From Burkholderia paludis (lineage in GTDB: Bacteria > Pseudomonadota > Gammaproteobacteria > Burkholderiales > Burkholderiaceae): a stretch of DNA of 64,000 nucleotides. Where the stretch lies: contig NZ_JPGL01000034.1 in assembly GCF_000732615.1 (NCBI RefSeq), positions 36,865 through 100,864 on the forward strand, written 5' to 3'. The notes beneath the pieces are model-generated. The model saw only the letters and a program-made list of their open reading frames with translations. It had not been told where the DNA came from and did no database searches. Position 1 is the stretch's first letter. Every line of letters starts with the position of its first letter. Shown here one piece after another: positions 18,086 through 26,324 of the stretch. The translations under genes and the position numbers were made by a program.

Positions 18086-19199
18086 GATGCTGCCCGTCGC
18101 CGGCCGGGTGAGTGTCGACGTCGACCGTGACCGACAACCCCGGCAGCAGCATGTGCTGCGCACGGGCGTTCGCGGCGAGGCGGATGCGCACCGGCACGCG
18201 CTGGACGATCTTCGTGAAGTTGCCGGTTGCGTTCTCGGGCGGCAGGAGTGCGAACTGCGCGCCGGTGCCGGGCGCGAAGCTGTCGACGACGCCCGACAGC
18301 GCGCCGTCCGGCAGCGCGTCGACATGCAGCGCGACGGGCTGGCCGATGCGCATGTTGGCGATCTGCGTTTCCTTGAAGTTCGCGACGAGATAGATCGAGT
18401 CGACGGGCACGACGGTCAGCAGGCGCGTGCCGGGCTGCACGTACTGGCCGACGCGCACGGTGCGATCGCCGACGCGGCCGGCGAGCGTGCTGCGCACGGT
18501 CGTGTTGTCGAGGTCGAGCTGCGCCTGCGCGGCGCTGGCCTGGGCGGCCTCCAGCTGCGCGCGCGCCTGCTGGAGCTGGGCGGTGAACGACGCGATCTGC
18601 GTGCGTGCGGCGGCCACCGACGCGTTGTTCGCCGCGAGCGTCGCTTGCGCCTGGTCGCGCGTGCTCTTCAGGTCGGCCACGCGTTCGTGGGTTTCGGCGC
18701 CGGTCGCCGCGAGCGGCGCATAGCGTGCGTATTCGTCGCTCGCGTGCCGCGCGTTGATCTGCGACACCTTCGACTGGGCGTCGGCCTGTTCGAGATTCGC
18801 GTGCTGCTGGTGGATGTCCGCTTCGGCGCGCGCGATGTCCGCGCGGCGCGCATCGACGGTCGCGAGCGATTGGGCGAGCGCGACCTGGTACTGGCGGACG
18901 TCGAGCCGCACCAGCGGGTCGCCGGCCTTCACGGGCTGGTTGTCGCGGACGTAGACGTCGGTGACGTAGCCGGCCACCTTCGGCGCGGCGGTCATGCTGT
19001 CCGCCTGCAGGTATGCATCGTTGGTGCTTTCGATGAAGCGGCCGACCGTCCACCAGCGGCCGAGCCAGACGGCGCCGCCGATCGCCGCGAGCACCGCCGC
19101 GACGAGCAGGATGCGCCGCTTCGAGCCGTTGCCGTTGCGCGGCGTTGTTCCGTTTTCCTGACGATCTGCTTTCTGTGGCGGGTCTTGTGGCGTCGACAT
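18078..19199 (-). CDS. emrA: EmrA-type membrane fusion protein
   Basis: A 373-residue HlyD/EmrA adaptor. One N-terminal TM (RRILLVAAVLAAIGGAVWLG) is followed by a biotinyl-lipoyl-like half (AAPKVAGYVTDVYVRDNQPV), a long alpha-helical hairpin rich in Ala/Gln, and a beta-barrel (NTTVRSTLAGRVGDRTVRVG). It bridges the EmrB pump and the outer membrane factor. A TTG at 19211 would add four residues, but ATG 19199 is more likely. The promoter lies in the palindrome-rich gap shared with the divergent TetR gene, which probably represses this operon. Confidence 0.94.
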   Translation of the reverse strand: MSTPQDPPQKADRQENGTTPRNGNGSKRRILLVAAVLAAIGGAVWLGRWWTVGRFIESTNDAYLQADSMTAAPKVAGYVTDVYVRDNQPVKAGDPLVRLDVRQYQVALAQSLATVDARRADIARAEADIHQQHANLEQADAQSKVSQINARHASDEYARYAPLAATGAETHERVADLKSTRDQAQATLAANNASVAAARTQIASFTAQLQQARAQLEAAQASAAQAQLDLDNTTVRSTLAGRVGDRTVRVGQYVQPGTRLLTVVPVDSIYLVANFKETQIANMRIGQPVALHVDALPDGALSGVVDSFAPGTGAQFALLPPENATGNFTKIVQRVPVRIRLAANARAQHMLLPGLSVTVDVDTHPAGDGQHHG

Positions 19200-19210
19200 T
19201 CGGGCATCCA

Positions 19211-19259
19211 AATTATTCCAAGTGGAAGAATTATTCCACTTGATAGAATTGTGTCAAGT
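19211..19259. promoter_or_regulatory. Compound TetR operator in efflux promoter
   Basis: The 92-bp divergent gap carries a perfect 9-bp inverted repeat, CAAGTGGAA, 6 bases, TTCCACTTG (19219-19242); a 10-bp direct repeat AATTATTCCA (19211-19220 and 19229-19238); and a further inverted repeat ACTTGA, 10 bases, TCAAGT (19238-19259). Overlapping sites of one half-site (AAGTGGAA/ACTTG) suggest two adjacent repressor dimers covering both promoters. The area is also AT-rich, as promoters are. Confidence 0.8.
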
Positions 19260-19291
19260 AGAATGTCTGTCGATCGAATGACGAGGAAGGC

Positions 19292-20113
19292 ATGAACGAA
19301 GCGAAGAAGCTGCGCCGCACGTCGGCGGGCGGCTACGCGCGCGGGGACGAAACGCGCCAGCGGATCATCGAGGCGGCGATCGAGCTGTTCGGCGAGCGCG
19401 GGTTCGCGGGTGCGTCGACGCGCGAGATCGCCGCGATGGCCGGCGTGAACGCCCCGGCGCTCCAGTACTACTTCGAGAACAAGGAAGGCGTCTACCGCGC
19501 GTGCGTGGAGACGATCGCCGAGAACGGCTGGGAGGTGTTCGCGCCGGCGGTCGCCCACGCGTGGGCGGTGCTCGATGCGCACGCCGAGGTCGACGAGCTG
19601 ATCGACGCGTTCATCGGGCTGCTGCGCGCGCTGTCGGACCGGATGTTCACGTCGCCGAAGACGATGAACCAGCGGATGTTCTTCGCGCGCGAGCAGGGCG
19701 GCCAGGAGCCGGCGAACGCGAGCGAGATCCTGATGCAGCGCATGCGCAAGCCGCTCAACGACGTGAGCGCCGAACTGATCGGCCGGATCTCGGGGCGGGC
19801 CGCCGACGATCCCGTCACGCGGTTGCGTGCGCTGAGCCTGTTCGGGCAGATCACGGTGTTCCATATCGCGCAGCGTTCGGCGCTGCAACTGCTCGAATGG
19901 GACGCATTCGACGGCGAGCGCGCGGCCTTGCTGAGCGAGACGATCGCCGACCAGACGCGCCTGCTGCTCGAGCAATGGCACGCGCGGCGCGGCGCGCCGG
20001 AGGCCGGCCCCGGGCGGGGGGCGAGCGCCGTGGCGAAACGCACGGCGAAGGGGGGCGCGGCGAAGCCCGCCGCCAAAGGCGCGCGGCGCGCGAACAAGCC
20101 TGCCCAGGGTTGA
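19292..20113 (+). CDS. TetR-family regulator (CecR/DUF1956-like)
   Basis: A 273-residue TetR regulator. The helix-turn-helix is at about residues 22-70 (FGERGFAGASTREIAAMAG, then LQYYFENKEGVYRAC). The long C-terminal ligand domain resembles the CecR (DUF1956) group, which controls drug efflux genes. The tail after about residue 230 is Ala/Lys-rich and likely disordered. AGGAAGG precedes the ATG. It is divergent from the emrA-emrB-outer membrane factor operon, with strong palindromes between, so repression of that operon is a well-supported inference. Confidence 0.93.
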   Translation: MNEAKKLRRTSAGGYARGDETRQRIIEAAIELFGERGFAGASTREIAAMAGVNAPALQYYFENKEGVYRACVETIAENGWEVFAPAVAHAWAVLDAHAEVDELIDAFIGLLRALSDRMFTSPKTMNQRMFFAREQGGQEPANASEILMQRMRKPLNDVSAELIGRISGRAADDPVTRLRALSLFGQITVFHIAQRSALQLLEWDAFDGERAALLSETIADQTRLLLEQWHARRGAPEAGPGRGASAVAKRTAKGGAAKPAAKGARRANKPAQG

Positions 20114-20140
20114 GCGCGGCGGGCCGCCGGTTCCGGCCGG

Positions 20141-22585
20141 TCAGCCGGGCTTGCGTTCCGGTTCGGCGCTCGGCGATGGCCGGGATGCCGTCGCGGCAGC
20201 CGGGCCGTTGACGTCGTTGCCGCCGCTGTCGCGGTTGCCGGCGGGCTGCGATCCGCCCGCGTACGTGACGGCGCTGCGCTGCGGATCGGCGATCCGGATG
20301 CCGCGCTCGCGGAACGTCTCCGCGATCCGTCGGTTGAATTCGCGCTGCACGCTCCAGCGCGTCGAGTCGGTGCACTGCATCTGTCCGGCCAGCGCGAGCG
20401 CCGCGCCGTCGACCTGGTCGATGCCCCAGTAGCTGAAGTCCGACAGGATGCCGTCGCGGTAGGCCGGATCGTCGCGCAATGCGGCCCCGATCTCCTTCAG
20501 CGTCGCGATCGCGCGATCGATGTCCTCGCCGTAAGCGATGCTGACCTTGACGGCCGCATTGCCGAGCCCGCGATTCGTGTTGTTGACGGTCGTCACCGAG
20601 CTGAACGGGATCGTGTACAGCGACCCGTCCCCCGCGCGCAGCCGCACGGTACGGATCGACAGGTACTCGACCGTGCCCGACACGCCGGCGAGCGTGACCC
20701 AGTCGCCCACCTGCATCGCGTTTTCCATCAGCAGGAAGATCCCGGTGATGAAATCCTGCACGAGCTTCTGCGAGCCGAAGCCGAGCGCGACGCCGAAGAT
20801 GCTCGCGCCGGCAAGCAGCGGGCCGACGTTCACGCCAAGCTGGCTGAGGCCCGTCAGCACGACGACGAGCGCGATCATCACGAACAGCAGCGAGCGCAGC
20901 ATCGGCAGCAGCGTGCGCAGCCGCGCCGCGCGCACGAGATTGCCTTCGCGGGTCCAGCGCTGCAGGCGGCGCTCGATCGCGATGTTCGCCGCTTCCCATA
21001 CGACGAGCGCGACGACGGCCGCGATCGCGATCGTCACGAGCGCCGACGCGAGCCGGTGGCCGATCGTGCCGGTTTCGAACGCGCGGAAGATCGGCACGCC
21101 CCAGATCTGCAGCAGCAGCACGACGGTCACGACGCCGAGCGCGCCCGACACGATCTGGCGCAGCAGCGGGTAGTAGCGGGATGCGTGCAGATGGACGAGC
21201 GTGCGATCCTCGTCGCTGCCCTGGAACAGCCGCGCGAGCGCGCCGAACACCACGATCGACACGATCCGCATGGCGATCATCACGGCGATCGAGCGGCCGC
21301 CGAGCGTGATCAGCACGCGGTAGCCGTTGTGGACGTCGAGCGCCCACACGAACCAGAGCGCCATCACGACGAATACCGATACGGGCGCCCATGCGTCCGC
21401 GAGTGCGTTGCCGAGCATCGCGAAGGCCGGACGTTGCGCGCCGGCCGCGCGGATGCGCTCGGCGACCGGCCGGCGGCATGTCAGGATCAACGCGGAGACC
21501 ATCAGGTGCGCGGCGAGCGCGACGGCTTTCAGCAGCGCGACGTGACCGGCCTCGCTGAGGCCGAAGTTCGCGGCGATCTCGACGGCGGCCGTGCAGGCGC
21601 CGACCACGATCACGATCCGGGCGATCGAGCGCTGCGCGAAGCCGGCCCCTGCGTCGCTGACATGCAGCAAGCGCAATTGCCGCGCATCGGGCTGGAAGAA
21701 CAGCCGGCTGACGATCGTGACGAGCCGGCAGATCACGTAGATGTCGATCAGCGCTTCAAGCGCGGATTCGACCGGGGTGCCCGCGTCGCCGATCGCCGAC
21801 ATCGTCAGGCTCGCGACGCCGACGAACACCAGCAGCGGCACCGTGCGCAGCGCGAGGCTGACGAGCGCGCGCGGCATCCGGTGCAGCAGCGTGGTGTGGC
21901 GTCGTGCGTGGCCGCGGCCTTGCGACGACGCGGGCGCGGCGTTCGACGCGCCGGGTGCGGCCGGTGCGTCCGGCGGCGCTGCGTTGCCGTTGCCGGCCGG
22001 GCCGGAACGGGGCGCGGCGCGGCGCGACGTGTCGGCGCGCCGCGCGGCCACCGTGGCCAGCGCGCGTCGCAACAGCCGCTTCGCGAACCATTCGACGAGG
22101 AGCGCGGGCGCGAGCACGACGACGATGAGCCAGAGCGCGTGCGCGAGATCCGCGCGCGCGTCGGCGCGCACCAGCTTGTCGTGCCACCAGTTTCCGACCG
22201 AACCGACGTCGAGCAGCGAGTGCAGCGATTCCTTCAGCGCGCTGCCGATTTCGGTGGCCCACCGCGAGCCCTGGCGGACGAGCATCGATGCGAGCCCGTT
22301 CGACGTGAGCGCGGCAGGGGCCGCCGCCGGTGCGCCGCTGGCGGCGGCCGGCCCGCTCGCCGCCAGCGCGGGCGCGCTCAACGCGCCGACGGCCGCGATC
22401 GCGCGCAGCGTCGTTTCGACCTGCGCGCGATCGCGGGGATTCTCGAGCACATCCAGTGCCTGCCGGGCCTGTTGCGGCGTCAGTGCGGGCGCGGCGCCGG
22501 AGGCGGCCGGCGTGGGGGCGGGGGCGGCCGCGTGGGCGGCCGAGACGACGGCGGCAAGCAGCCAGCCGAGAAGGAAATGTCGCAT
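20141..22585 (-). CDS. Large MscS-family mechanosensitive channel (YbiO-like)
   Basis: An 814-residue inner membrane protein. It has a signal peptide (MRHFLLGWLLAAVVSAAHAA), an Ala/Pro-rich periplasmic region, multiple TM helices from about residue 150 on, and a C-terminal MscS core: pore helix VGPLLAGASIFGVALGFGSQ, then the beta domain FITGIFLLMENAMQVGDWV with VSGTVEYLSIRTVRLR. It releases solutes on osmotic downshock. The extended N-terminus matches the YbiO type rather than small MscS. A Gly/Asn/Ala-rich tail follows. It converges with the TetR gene with only 27 bases between them. Confidence 0.93.
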   Translation of the reverse strand: MRHFLLGWLLAAVVSAAHAAAPAPTPAASGAAPALTPQQARQALDVLENPRDRAQVETTLRAIAAVGALSAPALAASGPAAASGAPAAAPAALTSNGLASMLVRQGSRWATEIGSALKESLHSLLDVGSVGNWWHDKLVRADARADLAHALWLIVVVLAPALLVEWFAKRLLRRALATVAARRADTSRRAAPRSGPAGNGNAAPPDAPAAPGASNAAPASSQGRGHARRHTTLLHRMPRALVSLALRTVPLLVFVGVASLTMSAIGDAGTPVESALEALIDIYVICRLVTIVSRLFFQPDARQLRLLHVSDAGAGFAQRSIARIVIVVGACTAAVEIAANFGLSEAGHVALLKAVALAAHLMVSALILTCRRPVAERIRAAGAQRPAFAMLGNALADAWAPVSVFVVMALWFVWALDVHNGYRVLITLGGRSIAVMIAMRIVSIVVFGALARLFQGSDEDRTLVHLHASRYYPLLRQIVSGALGVVTVVLLLQIWGVPIFRAFETGTIGHRLASALVTIAIAAVVALVVWEAANIAIERRLQRWTREGNLVRAARLRTLLPMLRSLLFVMIALVVVLTGLSQLGVNVGPLLAGASIFGVALGFGSQKLVQDFITGIFLLMENAMQVGDWVTLAGVSGTVEYLSIRTVRLRAGDGSLYTIPFSSVTTVNNTNRGLGNAAVKVSIAYGEDIDRAIATLKEIGAALRDDPAYRDGILSDFSYWGIDQVDGAALALAGQMQCTDSTRWSVQREFNRRIAETFRERGIRIADPQRSAVTYAGGSQPAGNRDSGGNDVNGPAAATASRPSPSAEPERKPG

Positions 22586-23179
22586 GGAGTGGGCATGCGG
22601 GCGCGCATCGGGGCGCGGCCCGCCGGGCTGAACGATGGACGGAAGTTAACATGATCGCGGCGGGAACCGAATAGTTCCGCAGACGAATCGTCGGATCGGG
22701 CGTGCGCGAGGCGGTGCGGGCGCATGCCGCCGGCTCGCGCGTCGCATCGCCGGTTGTGCGTTCGGGCACGCATGCGTCGGGCGCAAACGGTGGTCGGTCC
22801 GGCTGGCGAGCACGTCACGTCTGCCTGATCGCGGGACCGGAAGCGCGTGTTTGCCGGTCACGGCCGGCGCTGCGCGTATCGCACCGTATTAATCAGGAAT
22901 GCTTCTCGATCGTGCTTCCCTTCGCGAAGGACCGGACGCGCGCATGCTTCGGTTGCTTCCGCGATGTCACGCAGGGGCCGTGTCGATCCCGGCTTCGACG
23001 CGACCTGACAGGCGCCCGCCACGTGCATGTCCGGTGAATACTGGCGACGTTGCACGGCGGCTGCGAAGCACGGCATGCGCGAATGCCGCCGAGGCTGGGC
23101 AGGTCGCTTCGACGCAGCGGGGCTGAAGGCGGCGGGGCGTGCATAATCGGTGCCCTCTGTCATTGAGCGGCGAATCCGG
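22586..23179. other. Intergenic stretch, no gene seen
   Basis: This 594-base gap separates the divergent MscS and LprI-like genes. It should hold both promoters. I recognised no RNA gene, repeat or conserved domain in any frame. Confidence 0.55.
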
Positions 23180-23578
23180 ATGAATGCACGGCGGCAAGTA
23201 ACGATGGGTCTGGTGGCGGGCGCGGCGCTCGCCGTGGCGATATCCGGTGCGCGCGCGGACGAAGCGCAGCGTGACGGGATCTGCAGGACGGCCGAGGAAA
23301 CGGGCTACACGGCCGATATCCGCAATTGCCTCCGGCTGAAATACGACGCGGCCGACCAGCGGTTGAACGCCGTCTACCAGGCGAAGATGGCGAGCCTCGA
23401 TGCCCAGGACAAGTTGCGGTTGCGTAACGACGAGCGCCGCTGGCTCGCGGCGAGGGACGCGACATGCGCGGAGTCGCGGCAGCCCGATGCCGGCGGCACG
23501 CTCGGGCTCGTGGAGCACGACGGTTGCCTCGTCGACGAAACCGAACGTCGCATCAAGGTCATCGCCGCCTTTCGTTGA
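23180..23578 (+). CDS. LprI-like (DUF1311) periplasmic protein
   Basis: A 132-residue exported protein. A signal peptide (residues about 1-24, cut near ARA-DEA) precedes a DUF1311/LprI-type domain: paired cysteines, DAADQRLNAVYQAKM, and RNDERRWLAARDATC. Members of this family include a lysozyme inhibitor in Mycobacterium; most are uncharacterised. ATG 23180 begins the signal peptide; a GTG at 23150 is in frame but would add ten residues without benefit. It stands alone. Confidence 0.8.
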   Translation: MNARRQVTMGLVAGAALAVAISGARADEAQRDGICRTAEETGYTADIRNCLRLKYDAADQRLNAVYQAKMASLDAQDKLRLRNDERRWLAARDATCAESRQPDAGGTLGLVEHDGCLVDETERRIKVIAAFR

Positions 23579-24497
23579 GGTGCGGCGCCGCGCCTTGCGC
23601 CGCGTGATCCGCAGTGTCGTGCCCGCGCAGCGCGCGACCAGAACGTGGCGCTACGCGTCACGACGGGTGGTCGTGCCGTACCGGCTTCGAATGCGGGCGT
23701 CCGGACGGACGAGGGCGGGCCGCGCACGGGCCGCAAGTGCGTGCGGCCGGCGTGAAGCGTTTGCAAGCCGATCGACGTCGACGCACGGACGCAACGGCGC
23801 AACGCCGTGAAGCCGTGACGGCGGCGCGGCAGGCGCGGTCGACCGTCATCGAACCAGCGGGTGTTTCAGTTTCGAAACGTTCGTGCATCCGGCCGGTGCG
23901 CGAGTCGCGCCGATCGCAGGGATTCGGCCCGCGCGGCCTTGCGGCACGAAGCATGGTGCGCTCCTTGCATGTGTGTACGCGCCGTGAGCGCGGTCGAGGA
24001 CGCAGTCGGTCCGGCGATCGCTTCAGTGGGTCGGACGCACCGGAGACGGGGACAAGAGAATGAAAAGAGACCGAATCGCAACGTATCGTGTCGCAAACAT
24101 GAATCGCCGACCTGCCAGGATATTCGCCTCGCCGTTGATTGCGGCGACGTGAGTGCGGCTTTCCGTTCCATCCGAGCAATCGGGTTCGTTCTGAACGACG
24201 ACGTGCAGGCATGACGCACGAGGCCGACTGGTGCCGGTCGGCCGTCGGGGATGAACCACGAGCGCCCGCGGATGGCCCGGTTTCGATTCCGGATCGTCAT
24301 TCCGCCGCGCGCAACGCGAGTCGCCGCGCGACGCATGCGTTCGCTTGCCGTGCCCGGCAGCGGCGCGACGGGCACGGACCGGATCGCACCGGGGAGCCGG
24401 CGGCGCAGCGATGCGCGCGGCATCCCGGGACCCGCGCAGTTCAGGGGGAGCGTTCGCCGGCCGTGGCGAGGCGGACGCAGCGGAATCGTGCTGTCAG

Positions 24498-24567
24498 TTG
24501 ATCCACTACCCCGATGGATCAATTGTTGAAGCGCCCATCGCCCGGTGGCGGATGGGCGTCTTTTTTT
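24498..24567 (+). ncRNA. Candidate small RNA 3' end
   Basis: Two consecutive hairpins end in a T-tract: TTGATCCA (24498-24505) with TGGATCAA (24515-24522), then the terminator stem. This is the classic form of an Hfq-type small RNA 3' end. The 5' end and promoter could not be placed, so the span is only the structured part. Confidence 0.35.
24532..24567 (+). terminator. Orphan Rho-independent terminator
   Basis: Stem CGCCCATC (24532-24539) pairs with GATGGGCG (24551-24558), followed by C and seven T residues. It is strong and plus-strand oriented, but no recognised gene ends nearby; the sirtuin gene starts 120 bases further on. Confidence 0.8.
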
Positions 24568-24689
24568 GTGCGCCGGCGCGTGTCGCGGGCTCCGGCCCGA
24601 TCGTGCGGCGTTCTGTATGATGTGCTGGCGTGCCTGGCCGCCCGTGCGGGCGCACGGCTTGCCGGCGCGCCCGATTACGCGTTGCCGAC

Positions 24690-25586
24690 ATGAACGATAC
24701 AACCCTGCACGACCCTTCGACCGCCAGCATCGATCCCGCCGCGCTCGATGCGCTCCATACGTTCGTCGAACGTCATCCACGCCTGCTCGTGCTCACCGGC
24801 GCGGGCATCAGCACCGATTCCGGCATTCCCGGCTATCGCGACCGCAACGGGCAATGGATGCGCTCGCCGCCGATCCAGCTCCAGGAATTCCTCGGCTCCG
24901 ATGCCGCGCGGCGGCGCTACTGGGCGCGCAGCATGATCGGCTGGCCCGTCGTCGGCCGCGCCCGGCCGAACGGGTCGCACGTCGCGCTGGCGCGGCTCGG
25001 CGGCGCGGGTCGGATCGAGCGCCTCGTCACCCAGAACGTCGACGGCTTGCACCAGCGCGCGGGCAGCGGCGACGTGATCGAACTGCACGGCGGGATCGAC
25101 GGCGTCACGTGCCTCGGCTGCGGCGCGCATCATGCGCGCGCGACGATCCAGGTCATGCTCGAAGCCGACAACCCCGACCTGCTGGGCGCGCAGGCCGAAC
25201 CGGCGGCGGACGGCGACGCGCATCTCGAATGGGCCGCGCTCGACACGTTCCGGATCCCGGCGTGTCCCGCGTGCGGCGGCCTGCTGAAGCCGGCGGTCGT
25301 GTTTTTCGGCGAAAACGTGCCGCGCGAGCGCGTGGCGCTCGCGTCGCAGGCGCTCGATGCGGCCGATGCGCTGCTGGTCGTCGGCTCGTCGCTGATGGTG
25401 TATTCGGGCTACCGCTTCTGCGTGTGGGCGCAGGCGCAGCACAAGCCGGTCGCCGCGCTCAATCTCGGCCGTACCCGCGCCGACCCGATGCTGGCGCTGA
25501 AGGTCGAGGCGCGCTGCGCCCCCGCGCTCGACGCACTGGCGGCGCGGCTGGGGCTTGCGGGCCACGCGGCGGGGCAGCCGTCATGA
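24690..25586 (+). CDS. NAD-dependent protein deacylase (sirtuin)
   Basis: A 298-residue sirtuin that removes acyl groups from lysines using NAD. The motifs are complete: GAGIS at 37-41, GYRD near 48, TQNVD at 114-118, catalytic His133 in ELHG, zinc cysteines 141/144 and 192/195, and VVFFGENVP. The type looks like the SIRT4-like bacterial class II. ATG 24690 is preferred over an upstream in-frame start since it leads directly into the family sequence. Its stop overlaps the next gene's start as ATGA, so the two are translationally coupled. Confidence 0.94.
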   Translation: MNDTTLHDPSTASIDPAALDALHTFVERHPRLLVLTGAGISTDSGIPGYRDRNGQWMRSPPIQLQEFLGSDAARRRYWARSMIGWPVVGRARPNGSHVALARLGGAGRIERLVTQNVDGLHQRAGSGDVIELHGGIDGVTCLGCGAHHARATIQVMLEADNPDLLGAQAEPAADGDAHLEWAALDTFRIPACPACGGLLKPAVVFFGENVPRERVALASQALDAADALLVVGSSLMVYSGYRFCVWAQAQHKPVAALNLGRTRADPMLALKVEARCAPALDALAARLGLAGHAAGQPS

Positions 25587-26227
25587 CCGGCGCGACACCT
25601 TCGCACGACGATCCGTCCGCGCGGCTGTCGGCGCCGGCGGCCGAGCGCAATCGCGGGCCGATCCTCGACGTGTTGCGCCGCGTCCTGCCGGCGAGCGGCG
25701 CCGTGCTCGAGATCGCGAGCGGCACGGGCCAGCACGTGGTCCACTTCGCGCAGGCGCTGCCGGGCCTCCACTGGCAGCCGAGCGATCCGGACGCGCAGGC
25801 GCGGCGCTCGATCGCCGCGTGGGTGGCGCACGCGGGCCTCGGGAACGTCGCCGGGCCGCTCGCCTTCGACGTGCGCGATGCGACGTGGCCGGTCGCGGCG
25901 CTTGACGCAATCGTCTGCATCAACATGATTCACATCTCGCCGTGGGCCTGCACCGATGCGCTGTTCGCGGGCGCCGCGCGCCTGCTGCGGCCGGGCGGCG
26001 TGCTGTTCCTGTACGGGCCGTACCGCCGCGAGGGGCGGCACACGGCGCCGTCGAACGCGGCCTTCGACCTGCAGTTGCGCAGCCGCGACCCGTCGTGGGG
26101 CGTGCGCGATCTCGAGACCGTCGTCGCGCTGGGCCTCGATCGCGGGCTCGACTGCGTGGAGGTGGTCGAAATGCCGGCGAACAACCTGAGCGTCGTGTTC
26201 CGGCGGCTGCCGCACGCGGAGCAATGA
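25583..26227 (+). CDS. SAM-dependent methyltransferase-like protein (DUF938)
   Basis: A 214-residue DUF938 protein with a Rossmann methyltransferase fold. The SAM-binding motif I is VLEIASGTGQHVVHFA (about residues 41-56), followed by LHWQPSDPD and the motif CINMIHISPW. LLRPGGVLFLYGPYRR is the usual post-motif strand. The start overlaps the sirtuin stop by 4 bases (ATGA). Substrate is unknown; the coupling to a sirtuin is noted but may reflect simple gene packing. Confidence 0.9.
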   Translation: MTGATPSHDDPSARLSAPAAERNRGPILDVLRRVLPASGAVLEIASGTGQHVVHFAQALPGLHWQPSDPDAQARRSIAAWVAHAGLGNVAGPLAFDVRDATWPVAALDAIVCINMIHISPWACTDALFAGAARLLRPGGVLFLYGPYRREGRHTAPSNAAFDLQLRSRDPSWGVRDLETVVALGLDRGLDCVEVVEMPANNLSVVFRRLPHAEQ

Positions 26228-26324
26228 CACGCAAACGCGCATCGCAGCCGGGTTTCCACTATCCTTTCGCCTGTGCGCGCGGCCCGGTTCGGGTTGCGCC
26301 CCGTTTTTTCCGGAGAATTGACTA

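Larger units (their letters stand above)
23579..24689. other. 1.1-kb gene-poor region
   Basis: The longest gap in the window. No frame shows a recognisable domain; those that are open are Arg-rich. It ends with an inverted repeat and a strong intrinsic terminator on the plus strand at 24532-24567, roughly 950 bases past the last plus-strand gene, so something within the gap is probably transcribed. A degraded gene or a small RNA is possible. Confidence 0.55.
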
